A stretch of 37,768 nt of DNA from Candidatus Woesearchaeota archaeon (lineage in GTDB: Archaea > Nanobdellota > Nanobdellia > Woesearchaeales > DSVV01). The notes beneath the pieces are model-generated. The model worked only from the letters and a program-made list of their open reading frames with translations. It was not told where the DNA came from and did not search any database. Shown one piece after another: positions 1-7,708 of the stretch. The translations under genes and the position numbers were made by a program. Location of the stretch: contig JAGVYH010000048.1 in NCBI GenBank assembly GCA_018303325.1, positions 1-37,768 on the forward strand, read 5' to 3'. The first letter of the stretch is position 1. Each line of letters opens with the position of its first letter.

Positions 1-9
1 TTCTTTCGA

Positions 10-942
10 TTAAACCAATAATTCTAAAACCCTTTTTATCTCTTCAAGGGTATGATTGAGTTGTGTTGCAGCATTTTTATAATCTTCTTCTTTTATGCTT
101 TCAATGGAAGTTCTGATATCTTCTCTCGATATAAATAGGATTATTTTCTCCTTATATAAATGGGGTTTTTCATCTGAATACCAAAGCAATGCGAATATAT
201 CACATAAATCTTTTACACGTTTATGCCCTTTATCCCTTTCTTTCAATGCAGTTATCTTTGTAGCGAGTAATAACTCTACTTTTGGCAGCCACAATTTTTT
301 ATTAAAGTTTTCAAGTTCATTTCTATACTTTTTTTGTTCAAACACAAATCTTAATAATGGCAAACTAATTGGTTGAAAATGGAAAACTTTCTTAAATGTT
401 GAAGGAACAAAATCTACCAGTAAATCCACATATAACGGAAAAATAAACGGTGACGAAACATTTCTGCTTTGTTCTATCTCTTCTTCACTTTCAGTATGAA
501 TCTCTTTAAGCAGCCTGAAAGAGATTGATTACAAACTGGGTCTTATACCCCGCAGCTTGCTGCGATAGCGCGCCCAGTTTGTAATCTTAAAAATGCCGGT
601 CACGAAGTGACAAATTCGCCGTATACCCCACAGCTTGCTGTGGTTGGGTAGGCGAATTTGAGGCATTTTTTTTGATTTAAATCTTAATTCTTTCTCTAAT
701 ATCTCTATAGATTTAGCTAAAGAAGAATTTTTCATTTGCTCTATTGTTGCATTCTTGTCAAGATGAAAACCTAAATCAATATCCCTGCTTCCTAAGTAAG
801 GTCTTCCTTGGGCTTTTTGAAAACTCTTGTTTACATGGAAAAATACTGCCCAACCACCAATAATACAAATTGGTTCTTCAAGTGCTGAAATTACTTTTTG
901 CAAGTATTTATACGAAGTTCTCGTTTCAAATTCAGGATACAT
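10..942 (-). pseudogene. AbiEii-like nucleotidyltransferase toxin, split by a palindromic insertion
   Basis: Two minus-strand ORFs (529-942 and the GTG-started 10-429) lie in the same frame and read as one protein. The N-terminal half has the nucleotidyltransferase signature IIGGWAVFF followed by GSRDIDLGF. The C-terminal half carries a K..ALK.R.KGHKRVKDLCDIF helix typical of AbiEii/DUF1814-like proteins. Between them a 147-nt stretch (a palindromic element plus one 6-bp repeat) ends in an in-frame TAA at 529-531. Removing exactly one TTGATT repeat plus the element restores the frame (..RFKS-ISFRLLKEIH..) and gives about 261 aa, a normal family length. The start ATG (942) lies 1 nt after the stop of the AbiEi-like gene, so the two form an operon. 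AbiEii proteins transfer nucleotides and are toxins of type IV systems. Here the toxin is probably inactive unless the insert is removed or bypassed. Confidence 0.8.
527..671. repeat. Double-hairpin element 1 inside abiEii-like gene
   Basis: The first hairpin (527-586) has perfect 14-bp arms, GATTACAAACTGGG and its complement. The second (589-670) has two stacked stems, AAAAATGCC/GGCATTTTT and AAATTCGCC/GGCGAATTT, with an extra GTCAC-GAA-GTGAC stem. Both loops contain the same core TATACCCC plus a small stem (CGCAG/CTGCG in one, CACAG/CTGTG in the other), so the loops are related though the arms are not. A TTGATT direct repeat (525-530 and 672-677) flanks the unit like a target duplication. 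Confidence 0.85.
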
Positions 943-943
943 T

Positions 944-1516
944 TTACTTCACCTTTTTAATAAGCATTTCAGCAGCTTCTTCAGCTGGTCCTCCTTCTGT
1001 AAACAGATCAATAATCAACTGTGGTATCCCAACAATAAACAAACCATTTACTTTCCTTTTTCCAAACCCAACATGTTTATCTGTAATAATAATCCTGAAG
1101 TTTCCTCTGCCATAAAGCCCGTCCTTAGTTAGAAGTTTATGCCAAGTTTCCAAATCATTCTCTTCAATATAAATATCTGTTCGTGTTGGAAACAAATATC
1201 TTTGCACAAGATTTTCAGCTTGGTACGTGGTTAAAGCATATTCTAATTTTACTTTTTTAAGAAAAATTATTGGCTCTTTAACCATATATTCCCTAATCTT
1301 TTTTGGTTTTTTATGGAGATTTAGCCAATATTTAATAAGATTCTTAGCATTGATTACTTTAGTGCCCTTTACAAGCTTTTTTCTTTCTAATTCCCTTAAA
1401 AATAAAATCACCCATTGACGTGTGCAATTGGCTAGCTTAGAAATCTTATTCTTGCTCAATTGCTTTCTTTCAGTAAGCATTACTCTAAGTATACATTCCT
1501 TTTTTTGGCCGCGCAT
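944..1516 (-). CDS. AbiEi-like winged-helix antitoxin/transcriptional regulator
   Basis: This 190-aa protein starts with a winged helix-turn-helix (about residues 10-55: KNKISKLANCTRQWVILFLREL). The body matches AbiEi-like antitoxins: YLFPTRTDIYI, then W..LL...GLYGRGNFRI, ending with PQLIIDLFTEGGPAEEAAEML. Such proteins neutralise the partner nucleotidyltransferase and repress their own promoter. The partner gene begins 1 nt downstream on the same strand. A TATA-like sequence about 25 nt before the ATG suggests a leaderless mRNA. The gene looks intact although its partner is split, consistent with an antitoxin kept after toxin loss. Confidence 0.75.
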   Translation of the reverse strand: MRGQKKECILRVMLTERKQLSKNKISKLANCTRQWVILFLRELERKKLVKGTKVINAKNLIKYWLNLHKKPKKIREYMVKEPIIFLKKVKLEYALTTYQAENLVQRYLFPTRTDIYIEENDLETWHKLLTKDGLYGRGNFRIIITDKHVGFGKRKVNGLFIVGIPQLIIDLFTEGGPAEEAAEMLIKKVK

Positions 1517-1534
1517 ATAGTGTAAGTATCTAAA

Positions 1535-1546
1535 CTTATATATAAA
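1535..1546 (-). promoter_or_regulatory. TATA box for the AbiEi-like gene
   Basis: On the minus strand TTTATATATAAG is centred about 24 nt before the ATG at 1516, the usual archaeal TATA-to-start distance, predicting transcription from the start codon itself. Confidence 0.5.
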
Positions 1547-1727
1547 TGTTACTTACATGTTGTTTTATTATCATTATCTTGGTTTTCATTTATGCTTTTT
1601 ATCTCAAGAGGCCTTTCTATAATCATAAATTGTATAATGCGGGTTATACTTTGTAAATTTTCTTAATTTTATCCCGTCCCTTTTGGCGATTGGCTAATTC
1701 ATTTCATTATAAGTATATACTTATGAT
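1547..1727. other. Intergenic stretch with one short palindrome
   Basis: I see no gene here. A perfect 16-bp palindrome, ATAAGTATATACTTAT (1709-1724), lies just past the end of the lipoprotein-like gene. It could be an operator, part of a terminator, or chance in AT-rich DNA. Confidence 0.35.
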
Positions 1728-2063
1728 TCAACTGCATACATAACTTATTTTCTGGTCAGTTCCTTCAATATCACTATAATGAAATATGCCTTTTATCTTC
1801 TGCCCTTCAATAATATCATTTATTTTCATAGTCGAAGAATTAAGTATTTTTAGGTTTGCCTTGTTTATTGTATCCAGTGTAACAATGCAGTCTGTAAACG
1901 TGTCGTTATTTGCTATCGTGAACCAAATTTCATCATTAGAATATTCTGATTTAAAGAACTCAATGTTTTTTGGGAGATAGACTGCTTTGCCAGTTATTAA
2001 ATTGCCACAGCTAACAAACGAAATTAGTAAGATTATCAAAATAATAATTGGAATTAATCTCAT
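1728..2063 (-). CDS. Small secreted or lipid-anchored protein of unknown function
   Basis: The 111-aa product begins MRLIPIIILIILLISFVSCG, a hydrophobic signal sequence ending in a lipobox-like FVSCG, then LITGKAVYLP. An ITGKAV-type motif just after the signal is something I associate with exported proteins of Woesearchaeota-like archaea (recollection, not a search). The mature part (about 90 aa) is beta-rich and resembles one small Ig-like domain (EIWFTIANNDTFTDCIVTLDTI). The function is unknown. The gene is monocistronic and divergent from the MntA-like gene; TATA-rich sequence at 2075-2100 may serve both. Confidence 0.6.
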   Translation of the reverse strand: MRLIPIIILIILLISFVSCGNLITGKAVYLPKNIEFFKSEYSNDEIWFTIANNDTFTDCIVTLDTINKANLKILNSSTMKINDIIEGQKIKGIFHYSDIEGTDQKISYVCS

Positions 2064-2162
2064 ATTTAATTGAATAAGTAAGGAAATATATATATATAAT
2101 CAGTAATAATAAAATAATCATAATAACTAATCAATAATAATCGAGTTATGGTGTGATTTACC

Positions 2163-2765
2163 TTGAGTTTAAATGAGCTTTTAAAAACCAATAAAGATGC
2201 AAGAAAAATATTCGGCAGGAAAGAGATAGAAATCATACTAAAACAAATAAATGGGATTTCTTTAACACAATCTGAAAAGAACAGATTGTCTAGGGATATA
2301 AGGCCAAAATTTAGATTTATAAAAGAAGTTTCTCTGTTTCAGGATGAGTTTGAGCTAAAAAAAGATTCTGCTGCCACTAAGATTATTAAAAGAATAGTTA
2401 ATCTGATATTACAGGACGAATTAGCAAATAATGTTAAAGCAATATTGTTGTTTGGCTCTCATGTTCTGGGTAATGTAACGCCCAGATCTGATATAGATAT
2501 CACAGTTATCTTTACAAAAATATCCTTAAAAAAAGCTACAAAATTTAGAATAAGGATTTCCAGAGAGTTCTCTAAAAAAGTAGATATACAGGTATTTAAT
2601 GTTCTGCCGCAAAAAATCAAAAGAGAAATTGCAAAAAAATATAATATTCTTTACAAAACACCTGATTTTGATAATGCCAACTTTTTTATATCTTATCTGA
2701 AAGAAGATGATTATTTTATAAGAAAACATAAATTTTTTGGTGATAATTATGGCAAAAATAAATGA
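2163..2765 (+). CDS. MntA-like nucleotidyltransferase (MNT antitoxin of a HEPN/MNT pair)
   Basis: The 200-aa protein contains the minimal nucleotidyltransferase signature FGSHVLGNVTPRSDIDITVIF (about residues 98-118), in which GS and DxD bind nucleotide and metal. A helical N-terminal extension of about 60 residues precedes it. In HepT/MntA systems this enzyme AMPylates the HEPN toxin to block it. The start is TTG, since an in-frame stop lies just upstream and no suitable ATG follows before the conserved core. Its end overlaps the next reading frame (ATG at 2749) by 17 nt, the usual coupling of MNT and HEPN genes. All motif residues are present, so it may still be active while its partner is broken. 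Confidence 0.78.
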   Translation: MSLNELLKTNKDARKIFGRKEIEIILKQINGISLTQSEKNRLSRDIRPKFRFIKEVSLFQDEFELKKDSAATKIIKRIVNLILQDELANNVKAILLFGSHVLGNVTPRSDIDITVIFTKISLKKATKFRIRISREFSKKVDIQVFNVLPQKIKREIAKKYNILYKTPDFDNANFFISYLKEDDYFIRKHKFFGDNYGKNK

Positions 2766-3369
2766 CAAGATTACACAAATTATTCAATATTTAAAAGAGC
2801 TTAGCGAAATTGCGCCTTCTGATATTGAAGAATACAAATCTATAGGAAATAACATTAATAATCAGATAAAATAAAACAATAGTAATGTTATTTCCTAATA
2901 AGCAAATCACTTTTTGTAAGTAAGCAAACTTACGAAGATTAAAGTGATTTGCTATAGAGGGTTTTGAATAACCTATACAAATAGTCAAAACCCTTAATAG
3001 AACCGCTTTGAAAAATATCATAAAAAAGAGTTTTTCAAAGCTCTCTATAATCTAGAAAAAAAAGCAGCATGTGAACGGTATATTGAGAAGATTGTAGAAG
3101 CAATAACTGATTTGGCTTTTTTAATAATAAAATTAAAAAGACTGAAAATACCAGAAGATGATATTGATGCATTTAACATTCTTAGTGAGAATAAAATTAT
3201 TAGCTCAAGTTTAGCCTCAAAACTTAAAAATGCAAAAGGAATGAGAAATATCATCTCACATCAGTATGGCTCTATTGATGATAACATTATTTTTGAGTCA
3301 ATTACTGAAGAATTGGATAAGAATGTAAATGAGTTTATTAAAGTCATTAAGAAAATTAAAGGAGTATAA
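2749..3369 (+). pseudogene. HepT-like HEPN toxin split by an array of four hairpins
   Basis: The 5' part (ATG 2749) encodes MAKINDKITQIIQYLKELSE.. and reaches a TAA at 2872 inside a repeat. The 3' part in the same phase (about 3043-3369) continues LEKKAACERYIEKIVEAITD and carries the HEPN RNase signature RNIISHQY (RxxxxH), then GSIDD. Without the insert of about 200 nt the protein would be about 140 aa, the normal HepT size, with EEYKS joining LYNLEKKAACERY. HEPN toxins cleave or inactivate RNA, and the MntA-like gene directly upstream is the expected antitoxin. At least four in-frame stops (2872, 2965, 2995, 2998) lie in the inserted DNA. The locus is therefore a disrupted toxin unless the insert is removed or bypassed. 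Confidence 0.78.
2844..3041. repeat. Four tandem hairpins (two double-hairpin elements) inside hepT-like gene
   Basis: The hairpins are 2844-2896 (14-bp arms, AGGAAATAACATTA), 2901-2953 (13-bp arms, AGCAAATCACTTT), 2958-2994 (10-bp arms, AGGGTTTTGA) and 3005-3041 (11-bp arms, GCTTTGAAAAA). All arms are perfectly complementary, yet no two share sequence. CTATA occurs at 2840, 2952 and 3045, which divides the array into two units of about 112 and 93 bp and looks like repeated use of the same target. Confidence 0.85.
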
Positions 3370-3370
3370 T

Positions 3371-3529
3371 ATGTTAAATTTTAGAGCAATTCATAACAAA
3401 ATTCAGAAACTTTTATATATAGTAAGTGACCTAAATCTCATCAATATCGCGTCACTTACTATATTTGTCGGGCATAACTATTTTGATAAGTATTTATGTC
3501 CGACATTATACCCATTAAAACGAGAATAA
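3371..3529 (+). pseudogene. Remnant of a small ORF cut by hairpins
   Basis: An ATG one base after the hepT stop opens MLNFRAIHNKIQKLL, after which the frame runs into the next double hairpin (3417-3505) and ends at 3529. The first 15 residues look like a genuine amphipathic start and the rest is palindrome-derived. It may be the 5' end of a lost third gene of the toxin-antitoxin operon. The family cannot be recognised. Confidence 0.35.
3417..3505. repeat. Double-hairpin element after hepT
   Basis: Hairpin one (3417-3464) has 14-bp perfect arms ATATAGTAAGTGAC. Hairpin two (3466-3505) has 12-bp arms, TGTCGGGCATAA against TTATGTCCGACA, complementary except for one G-T wobble. The loops are AT-rich and unrelated to neighbouring elements. 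Confidence 0.8.
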
Positions 3530-3532
3530 GTT

Positions 3533-3626
3533 ATATACTAAAAGTGCAAAATAATCGAACATTATTTTGCACTTTTGTATATACAAAAGTGATTAATTTG
3601 TTCGAAAATTAATCACTTTTAGTATA
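3533..3626 (+). repeat. 94-bp double-hairpin element, copy A
   Basis: It contains two hairpins: AAAAGTGCAAAATAAT (16 bp, 5-nt loop) and AAAAGTGATTAATTT (15 bp, 6-nt loop). They are joined by the palindrome TTTTGTATATACAAAA and bounded by TATACTAAAAG-type ends. The whole 94 bp reappears as an exact reverse complement at 10902-10995. It ends about 55 bp before the first large surface-protein gene. Confidence 0.9.
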
Positions 3627-3680
3627 GATAGATATGATACTAATCTATTACCTAATAACAATCAAAAAAAGAGGAATATC

Positions 3681-6600
3681 ATGATAAAAAAGAGAAGATT
3701 AATATTTTTATTTTTAATAGCCCTATTATTAATAATCTCGGTAATACTTAGCTCATCTGTTTTAGGGCTTCTTATTCCTCAAACAGGCAAACAAGTAGGA
3801 GATTTAAGCGAAATCGAATCTTATAAAGGCACATCACGATTGTTCTTAGAAATGTTTGTAGGTTGTTTGAGAAAGCAAGATGGAAATTATATTGGTGCAA
3901 TACCACATTACAATTCAAGTTTATTGTTAGACCAAAAAATAGATATACCTTCAGATGATGAGAAGATTTATCCAACACCGAAATTTTCTAATCCATGGGG
4001 AAATCAGGTAGATGATTTTATGGAAAAAATTATGGACAATGGTATAGAAGAAATTCCTCAACTCGAGATTTCATGGAAACAAGCTCCCAAATCTTATCTT
4101 TATGAAGGCGATTGTTACTTGTTTGCTAATTATTGGCATCAGTTCTGGAACAATAATGAAGAAATAACACAAGATGATGAAGCGTTTAGTGTGTTAAAGG
4201 AAGATGAACTTTATAGTGATAATGGTGGTACTAAAACAGAATTAGATGATGTCGCTCAAATTGACGAAGGTTTAGAAGCCCCATTTAAAGGCGCGTATTA
4301 TGTTAATAATAATGATTACAAATATTCAGTTTATTGGGAAGGTTCCCCACAAGGTAGTCAAGAGAATTGCGAAAATTATGGTGGTTTTTATAAAGATGTC
4401 GAAGACAATAAAGTCAAGAATTGTTGCGGCGACGATTACCTATGGATAATGAACGGCGTCTATAATTTTGATGGCAATCAAGATAAATCAGTAGATGAAT
4501 TATGTCTTTATGGTTATGTTTCTCCAGACACAGGCGAGCCATTAGTAGAATCTTCAGAATCGCAAATATATCATTCAACTGCAAAAGTAGGCAATCATCC
4601 ATACAGAAAAGGTGTTTATTGCACGCCTTTGGCAGCGGTTGGTGAAGTTTCTGATATACATTATTCTTACGATATCAACAATTATGATCCGCAAAGCACA
4701 ACAGAACAGAGAAGATTGTTTGTCTACAAAAAGGATTTACCAACAACTACTGCAACAGATGTTGGATTGTGGAAAACAGATACTTCTGCTAATTATTGTA
4801 CACATTATTTTTCAGATAAAGATGCTGGTTCTATAAAGAAAGGTGATAACTTCGAATGGTTAACTCCAGAACAAGCAGGCGAGATAAATTATTTTGGTGT
4901 TGGTAATGATGGTAAAACAGCTTTTGATAAAGACAACAAACCATATATTGCAGACAAAAAATTCATATTAAACCCAAAAGCACCAGACTACATCTACGAC
5001 GTCATGACTAAACAATTGTCTGGAGATGCTTACAAAGATTCAGATGACTTTACTATCTGCAACTTATTCCTAAACGGAACATGGACAGGACATCATTGTT
5101 GTGGTGGAAAATATGATTATACAGCTAAAAAACCAATCCTTGAAAACTTTAACGACGAAGGTGAAGACGGAACACATTACGTATTAACCAAGAACAGATT
5201 AAAGGCATACAGTCTAAGCGCAGAAATAGAAAGCGGAGAAGTATTGAAAGAGCCAAACAAAGCATGTTATCAAGGAGAAGCGATTGAAAGTGGGGAGATA
5301 AGGAATGTTGTTCCTAATCCACCATTTCTTGTCGGCGATAATATTCGTTCATTCATTAACAAAAAGGGAATATTATCTTTATGTAGTAATTTAAATACTG
5401 TTTATCTTGGCAATGAGGAAAAACAATTCTTTGGAGATTCACTAGGGTTTATTTATGATTTTGATTTATTTGCCGCTTCAACCAATTATCTTTTTTATGA
5501 CAACACAAAAAAAGAACTTAAAAATGTTAAACCACATTGTGGCTCTTTCTATCTCAAAGCAGGCGAGGATTTGGTTGGCTCAGGTGACTCAAATGACAGG
5601 TTCGCCTACTGCTTCACCAACAATACTTGGCTAAGTTTTGATATAGAAGATTTGCCAGATGAACAAGGTACAAACAACGAGTTAGATATATTAGGGAGAT
5701 ATCCTGCAGAAGGCGATGTATTGCATGAATCAAGCATTAATGTTGATTTTAAAACTATTAAAAATAAGGTTGTGAAATCTGACAAAGGTTGCTGTTTTGA
5801 AGGTGATTGCTGGAATGGCCAAGAATGCGTTGCTAATGGTGATACAGAGATGGATAAATATGTTGATCCAAAAAAAGTTTATCTTTGCGCTAACGGCGAA
5901 TGGACGTCTGGCGAAGCTTCATTTAACTGGTACGACGAGAAATTTGCAGGCGAAGTTGAGCCATCCCAAACAGGATTAGCATATTGTGTAGACAAATGGT
6001 CTTGCGCCTGTCCTGAAAAAGATGTTTATGATTTAGGCGATGAAGACCAGCATGAGATAGATGTTTGCGAAACTTATACACAACCAAATTCCCTGTGCAC
6101 AAGAGAGCCTGCGATGTTTATCGACGACAGATTCTGCGAGCCAGAATTTACGAAAAAAGATGACAATGGTTATGATTTTAAAGATGCCTCAACAATAACA
6201 TCATCACAATGGACTTCTCGAACAAAATATCTCGCAACTGCATTGTTAACCCTTGCTCAGCAAAAGAAGTCAAATGAGTTTACTTTACATTGCGACACCC
6301 CAAAAAATGTTCTTAACTTTTATGATTTAAGTTTTACAAAGGATTTGTTTGTTACAGAACTGGATTATAATAATTTCTGTGCCTTAAAACTTAAAACAAA
6401 TGCTGGTGATGAAGAAATTTATTTAGGCACAACATTAAACCCAAAACTAAACTATGATGAAATACCTGAAGAATTATACCAAACAAAAGAAATATCTGAA
6501 TTTGAGCAGTGCACAGACGACACTAGTTGTATCGAAGGATATGGCTGCTACAAAAAGCCTGCTGCCAATGTTGGACAATGTGTCAAACAATGTTATGATA

Positions 6601-7421
6601 ATAGTGATTGCGAAGAAAACGAAGGATGTTATTCTGAAGATGGGGAAGAAGTGAGTGAAAATGAGGTTAATCAAGGATTATGCGCAAAAAAAGCGCCAAA
6701 ATCATTCGATATGTTTAATATTGAAAATTTAGGTGAATTGTTTTATGGAACATCTGACACAACAGGCATATTAGATAATGAATTCTTGTTTAAATTAACT
6801 AGCAAGACATTTGCTGAAGAGGAATGCAAAACTATTCTTGAAGGAACTAACCCCCAAAACGGAAATGGTGATAATTTCTTGCTCTTTAAAACTTGTGATA
6901 ATAATAATGTTGCTTTTAATAATTTTACAAAAGCAATGATATTTAGTAACAACCCACAAGAAAAAGAATTTTTAACATTGACATATGACGAGACCACAAA
7001 TAATGAGTTAATTAGTAATGTTAATGATATAAAAAAGTATTATCAGAGTAACAAAGACAAAATCGCAGAGAAGAAAGAAATGGATATTATTAATACTCTT
7101 TCTGATTTTGACAAAGTATACTATGCTAAAAAAGATACTAAAGTAATCTTCGGCGTCTTAGAACGAAAATCAGACCCAGATGCTTCTGGAGATCCTTCTT
7201 CAAAGCTAAGATATTTTGGTGTTATTATGTACAAAAATATATTTACAGACAACAAAGTATGTACAGAACTTGAAAACTCCTCGCCTTTGCTTTATTGTAG
7301 TCATGACGATACTACAAAAGTTACAGTAATTATCATCCCATCAACACCAAACTACGACGGCACAGAAGATGCAATCATGAATTATTGGTCAGATTTGACT
7401 GCGAAGATTAGAATGAAATAA
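3681..7421 (+). CDS. Very large secreted Cys-rich protein, unknown function
   Basis: The 1246-aa product starts MIKKRRLIFLFLIALLLIIS, a signal peptide or anchor, and the rest appears extracellular. No catalytic family is recognised. Cysteines come in clusters: NCCGDDY near 250, CCGGKYDY near 475, CCFEGDCWNGQECV near 705, and a late block (about residues 950-1000) with SCIEGYGCYKK and DCEENEGCYSEDG, resembling small disulfide-bonded knots. Acidic, Asn-rich composition fits a cell-surface or adhesin-like role (inference). The ATG follows a weak GAGG about 10 nt upstream. A double-hairpin element lies just before it and a hairpin repeat after it. Signal, cysteines and topology are visible; the function is not. 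Confidence 0.75.
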   Translation: MIKKRRLIFLFLIALLLIISVILSSSVLGLLIPQTGKQVGDLSEIESYKGTSRLFLEMFVGCLRKQDGNYIGAIPHYNSSLLLDQKIDIPSDDEKIYPTPKFSNPWGNQVDDFMEKIMDNGIEEIPQLEISWKQAPKSYLYEGDCYLFANYWHQFWNNNEEITQDDEAFSVLKEDELYSDNGGTKTELDDVAQIDEGLEAPFKGAYYVNNNDYKYSVYWEGSPQGSQENCENYGGFYKDVEDNKVKNCCGDDYLWIMNGVYNFDGNQDKSVDELCLYGYVSPDTGEPLVESSESQIYHSTAKVGNHPYRKGVYCTPLAAVGEVSDIHYSYDINNYDPQSTTEQRRLFVYKKDLPTTTATDVGLWKTDTSANYCTHYFSDKDAGSIKKGDNFEWLTPEQAGEINYFGVGNDGKTAFDKDNKPYIADKKFILNPKAPDYIYDVMTKQLSGDAYKDSDDFTICNLFLNGTWTGHHCCGGKYDYTAKKPILENFNDEGEDGTHYVLTKNRLKAYSLSAEIESGEVLKEPNKACYQGEAIESGEIRNVVPNPPFLVGDNIRSFINKKGILSLCSNLNTVYLGNEEKQFFGDSLGFIYDFDLFAASTNYLFYDNTKKELKNVKPHCGSFYLKAGEDLVGSGDSNDRFAYCFTNNTWLSFDIEDLPDEQGTNNELDILGRYPAEGDVLHESSINVDFKTIKNKVVKSDKGCCFEGDCWNGQECVANGDTEMDKYVDPKKVYLCANGEWTSGEASFNWYDEKFAGEVEPSQTGLAYCVDKWSCACPEKDVYDLGDEDQHEIDVCETYTQPNSLCTREPAMFIDDRFCEPEFTKKDDNGYDFKDASTITSSQWTSRTKYLATALLTLAQQKKSNEFTLHCDTPKNVLNFYDLSFTKDLFVTELDYNNFCALKLKTNAGDEEIYLGTTLNPKLNYDEIPEELYQTKEISEFEQCTDDTSCIEGYGCYKKPAANVGQCVKQCYDNSDCEENEGCYSEDGEEVSENEVNQGLCAKKAPKSFDMFNIENLGELFYGTSDTTGILDNEFLFKLTSKTFAEEECKTILEGTNPQNGNGDNFLLFKTCDNNNVAFNNFTKAMIFSNNPQEKEFLTLTYDETTNNELISNVNDIKKYYQSNKDKIAEKKEMDIINTLSDFDKVYYAKKDTKVIFGVLERKSDPDASGDPSSKLRYFGVIMYKNIFTDNKVCTELENSSPLLYCSHDDTTKVTVIIIPSTPNYDGTEDAIMNYWSDLTAKIRMK

Positions 7422-7463
7422 TATACACAATAATATTAATAGAATAAATTAGGTATTTTTTTA

Positions 7464-7565
7464 GTTCCTGGGCGAAGCCACCCGTCTCATGAATTTTTGA
7501 GTTTTTTATGTTGTATAAAAAAATAAAAAAATTAATCATAGTGAACTGTGGCTTCGCCTTGGAAT
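7464..7565 (+). repeat. CCGTCTCATGAA-type long hairpin, copy 1
   Basis: The left arm TTCCTGGGCGAAGCCAC pairs with the right arm GTGGCTTCGCCTTGGAA across a loop of about 70 nt. The loop starts with the family core CCGTCTCATGAA and ends ATCATAGTGAAC. Each arm can also fold on itself (GGC-GAA-GCC). The next double-hairpin element begins directly at its right edge. Confidence 0.8.
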
Positions 7566-7654
7566 TATAGCAAAGGCACTAAATTTTCGTAATTAACGAT
7601 GCCTTTGCTATATACGTGGACTTTAACAAAAAAGATACGAATATTAAAGTCCAC
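7566..7654 (+). repeat. Double-hairpin element between the surface genes
   Basis: Hairpin one (7566-7612) has 13-bp arms TATAGCAAAGGCA; hairpin two (7616-7654) has 11-bp arms GTGGACTTTAA. Its reverse complement matches the element at 11313-11400 in the GTGGACTTTAA hairpin and the linker, whereas the other hairpin has entirely different arms. ORF-track residues upstream of 7709 are translated from this repeat and should not be annotated as protein. Confidence 0.85.
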
Positions 7655-7657
7655 CAC

Positions 7658-7665
7658 TATAAAAG
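7658..7665 (+). promoter_or_regulatory. TATA box at the edge of a repeat, for the 7709 gene
   Basis: TATAAAAG directly adjoins the right hairpin. Transcription would start near 7685, about 25 nt before the preferred ATG at 7709, so insertion of the element may have supplied or moved the promoter. Confidence 0.45.
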
Positions 7666-7708
7666 AACTAAACAAATACAATTAAACCATAATAATCCAA
7701 AATGCACC

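Noticed and set aside
10-429. Independent GTG-started gene
   Set aside because: It continues the upstream ORF in the same phase, and the codons between 429 and 528 read as protein, so it is the 3' half of the split AbiEii-like gene.
2844-3626. Dense palindromes as a CRISPR array
   Set aside because: Hairpin arms differ from unit to unit, there is no constant direct repeat with unique spacers, and no cas gene is nearby.
3533-3626. Integron attC-like site
   Set aside because: It has hairpins, but no R-box-like ends and no integrase is seen, and the same unit occurs in both orientations without a cassette array.
7616-7708. N-terminal 31 residues of the track's 794-aa ORF
   Set aside because: They are translated from a hairpin repeat, and a TATA box lies inside this stretch; ATG 7709 gives the expected basic-helix start.
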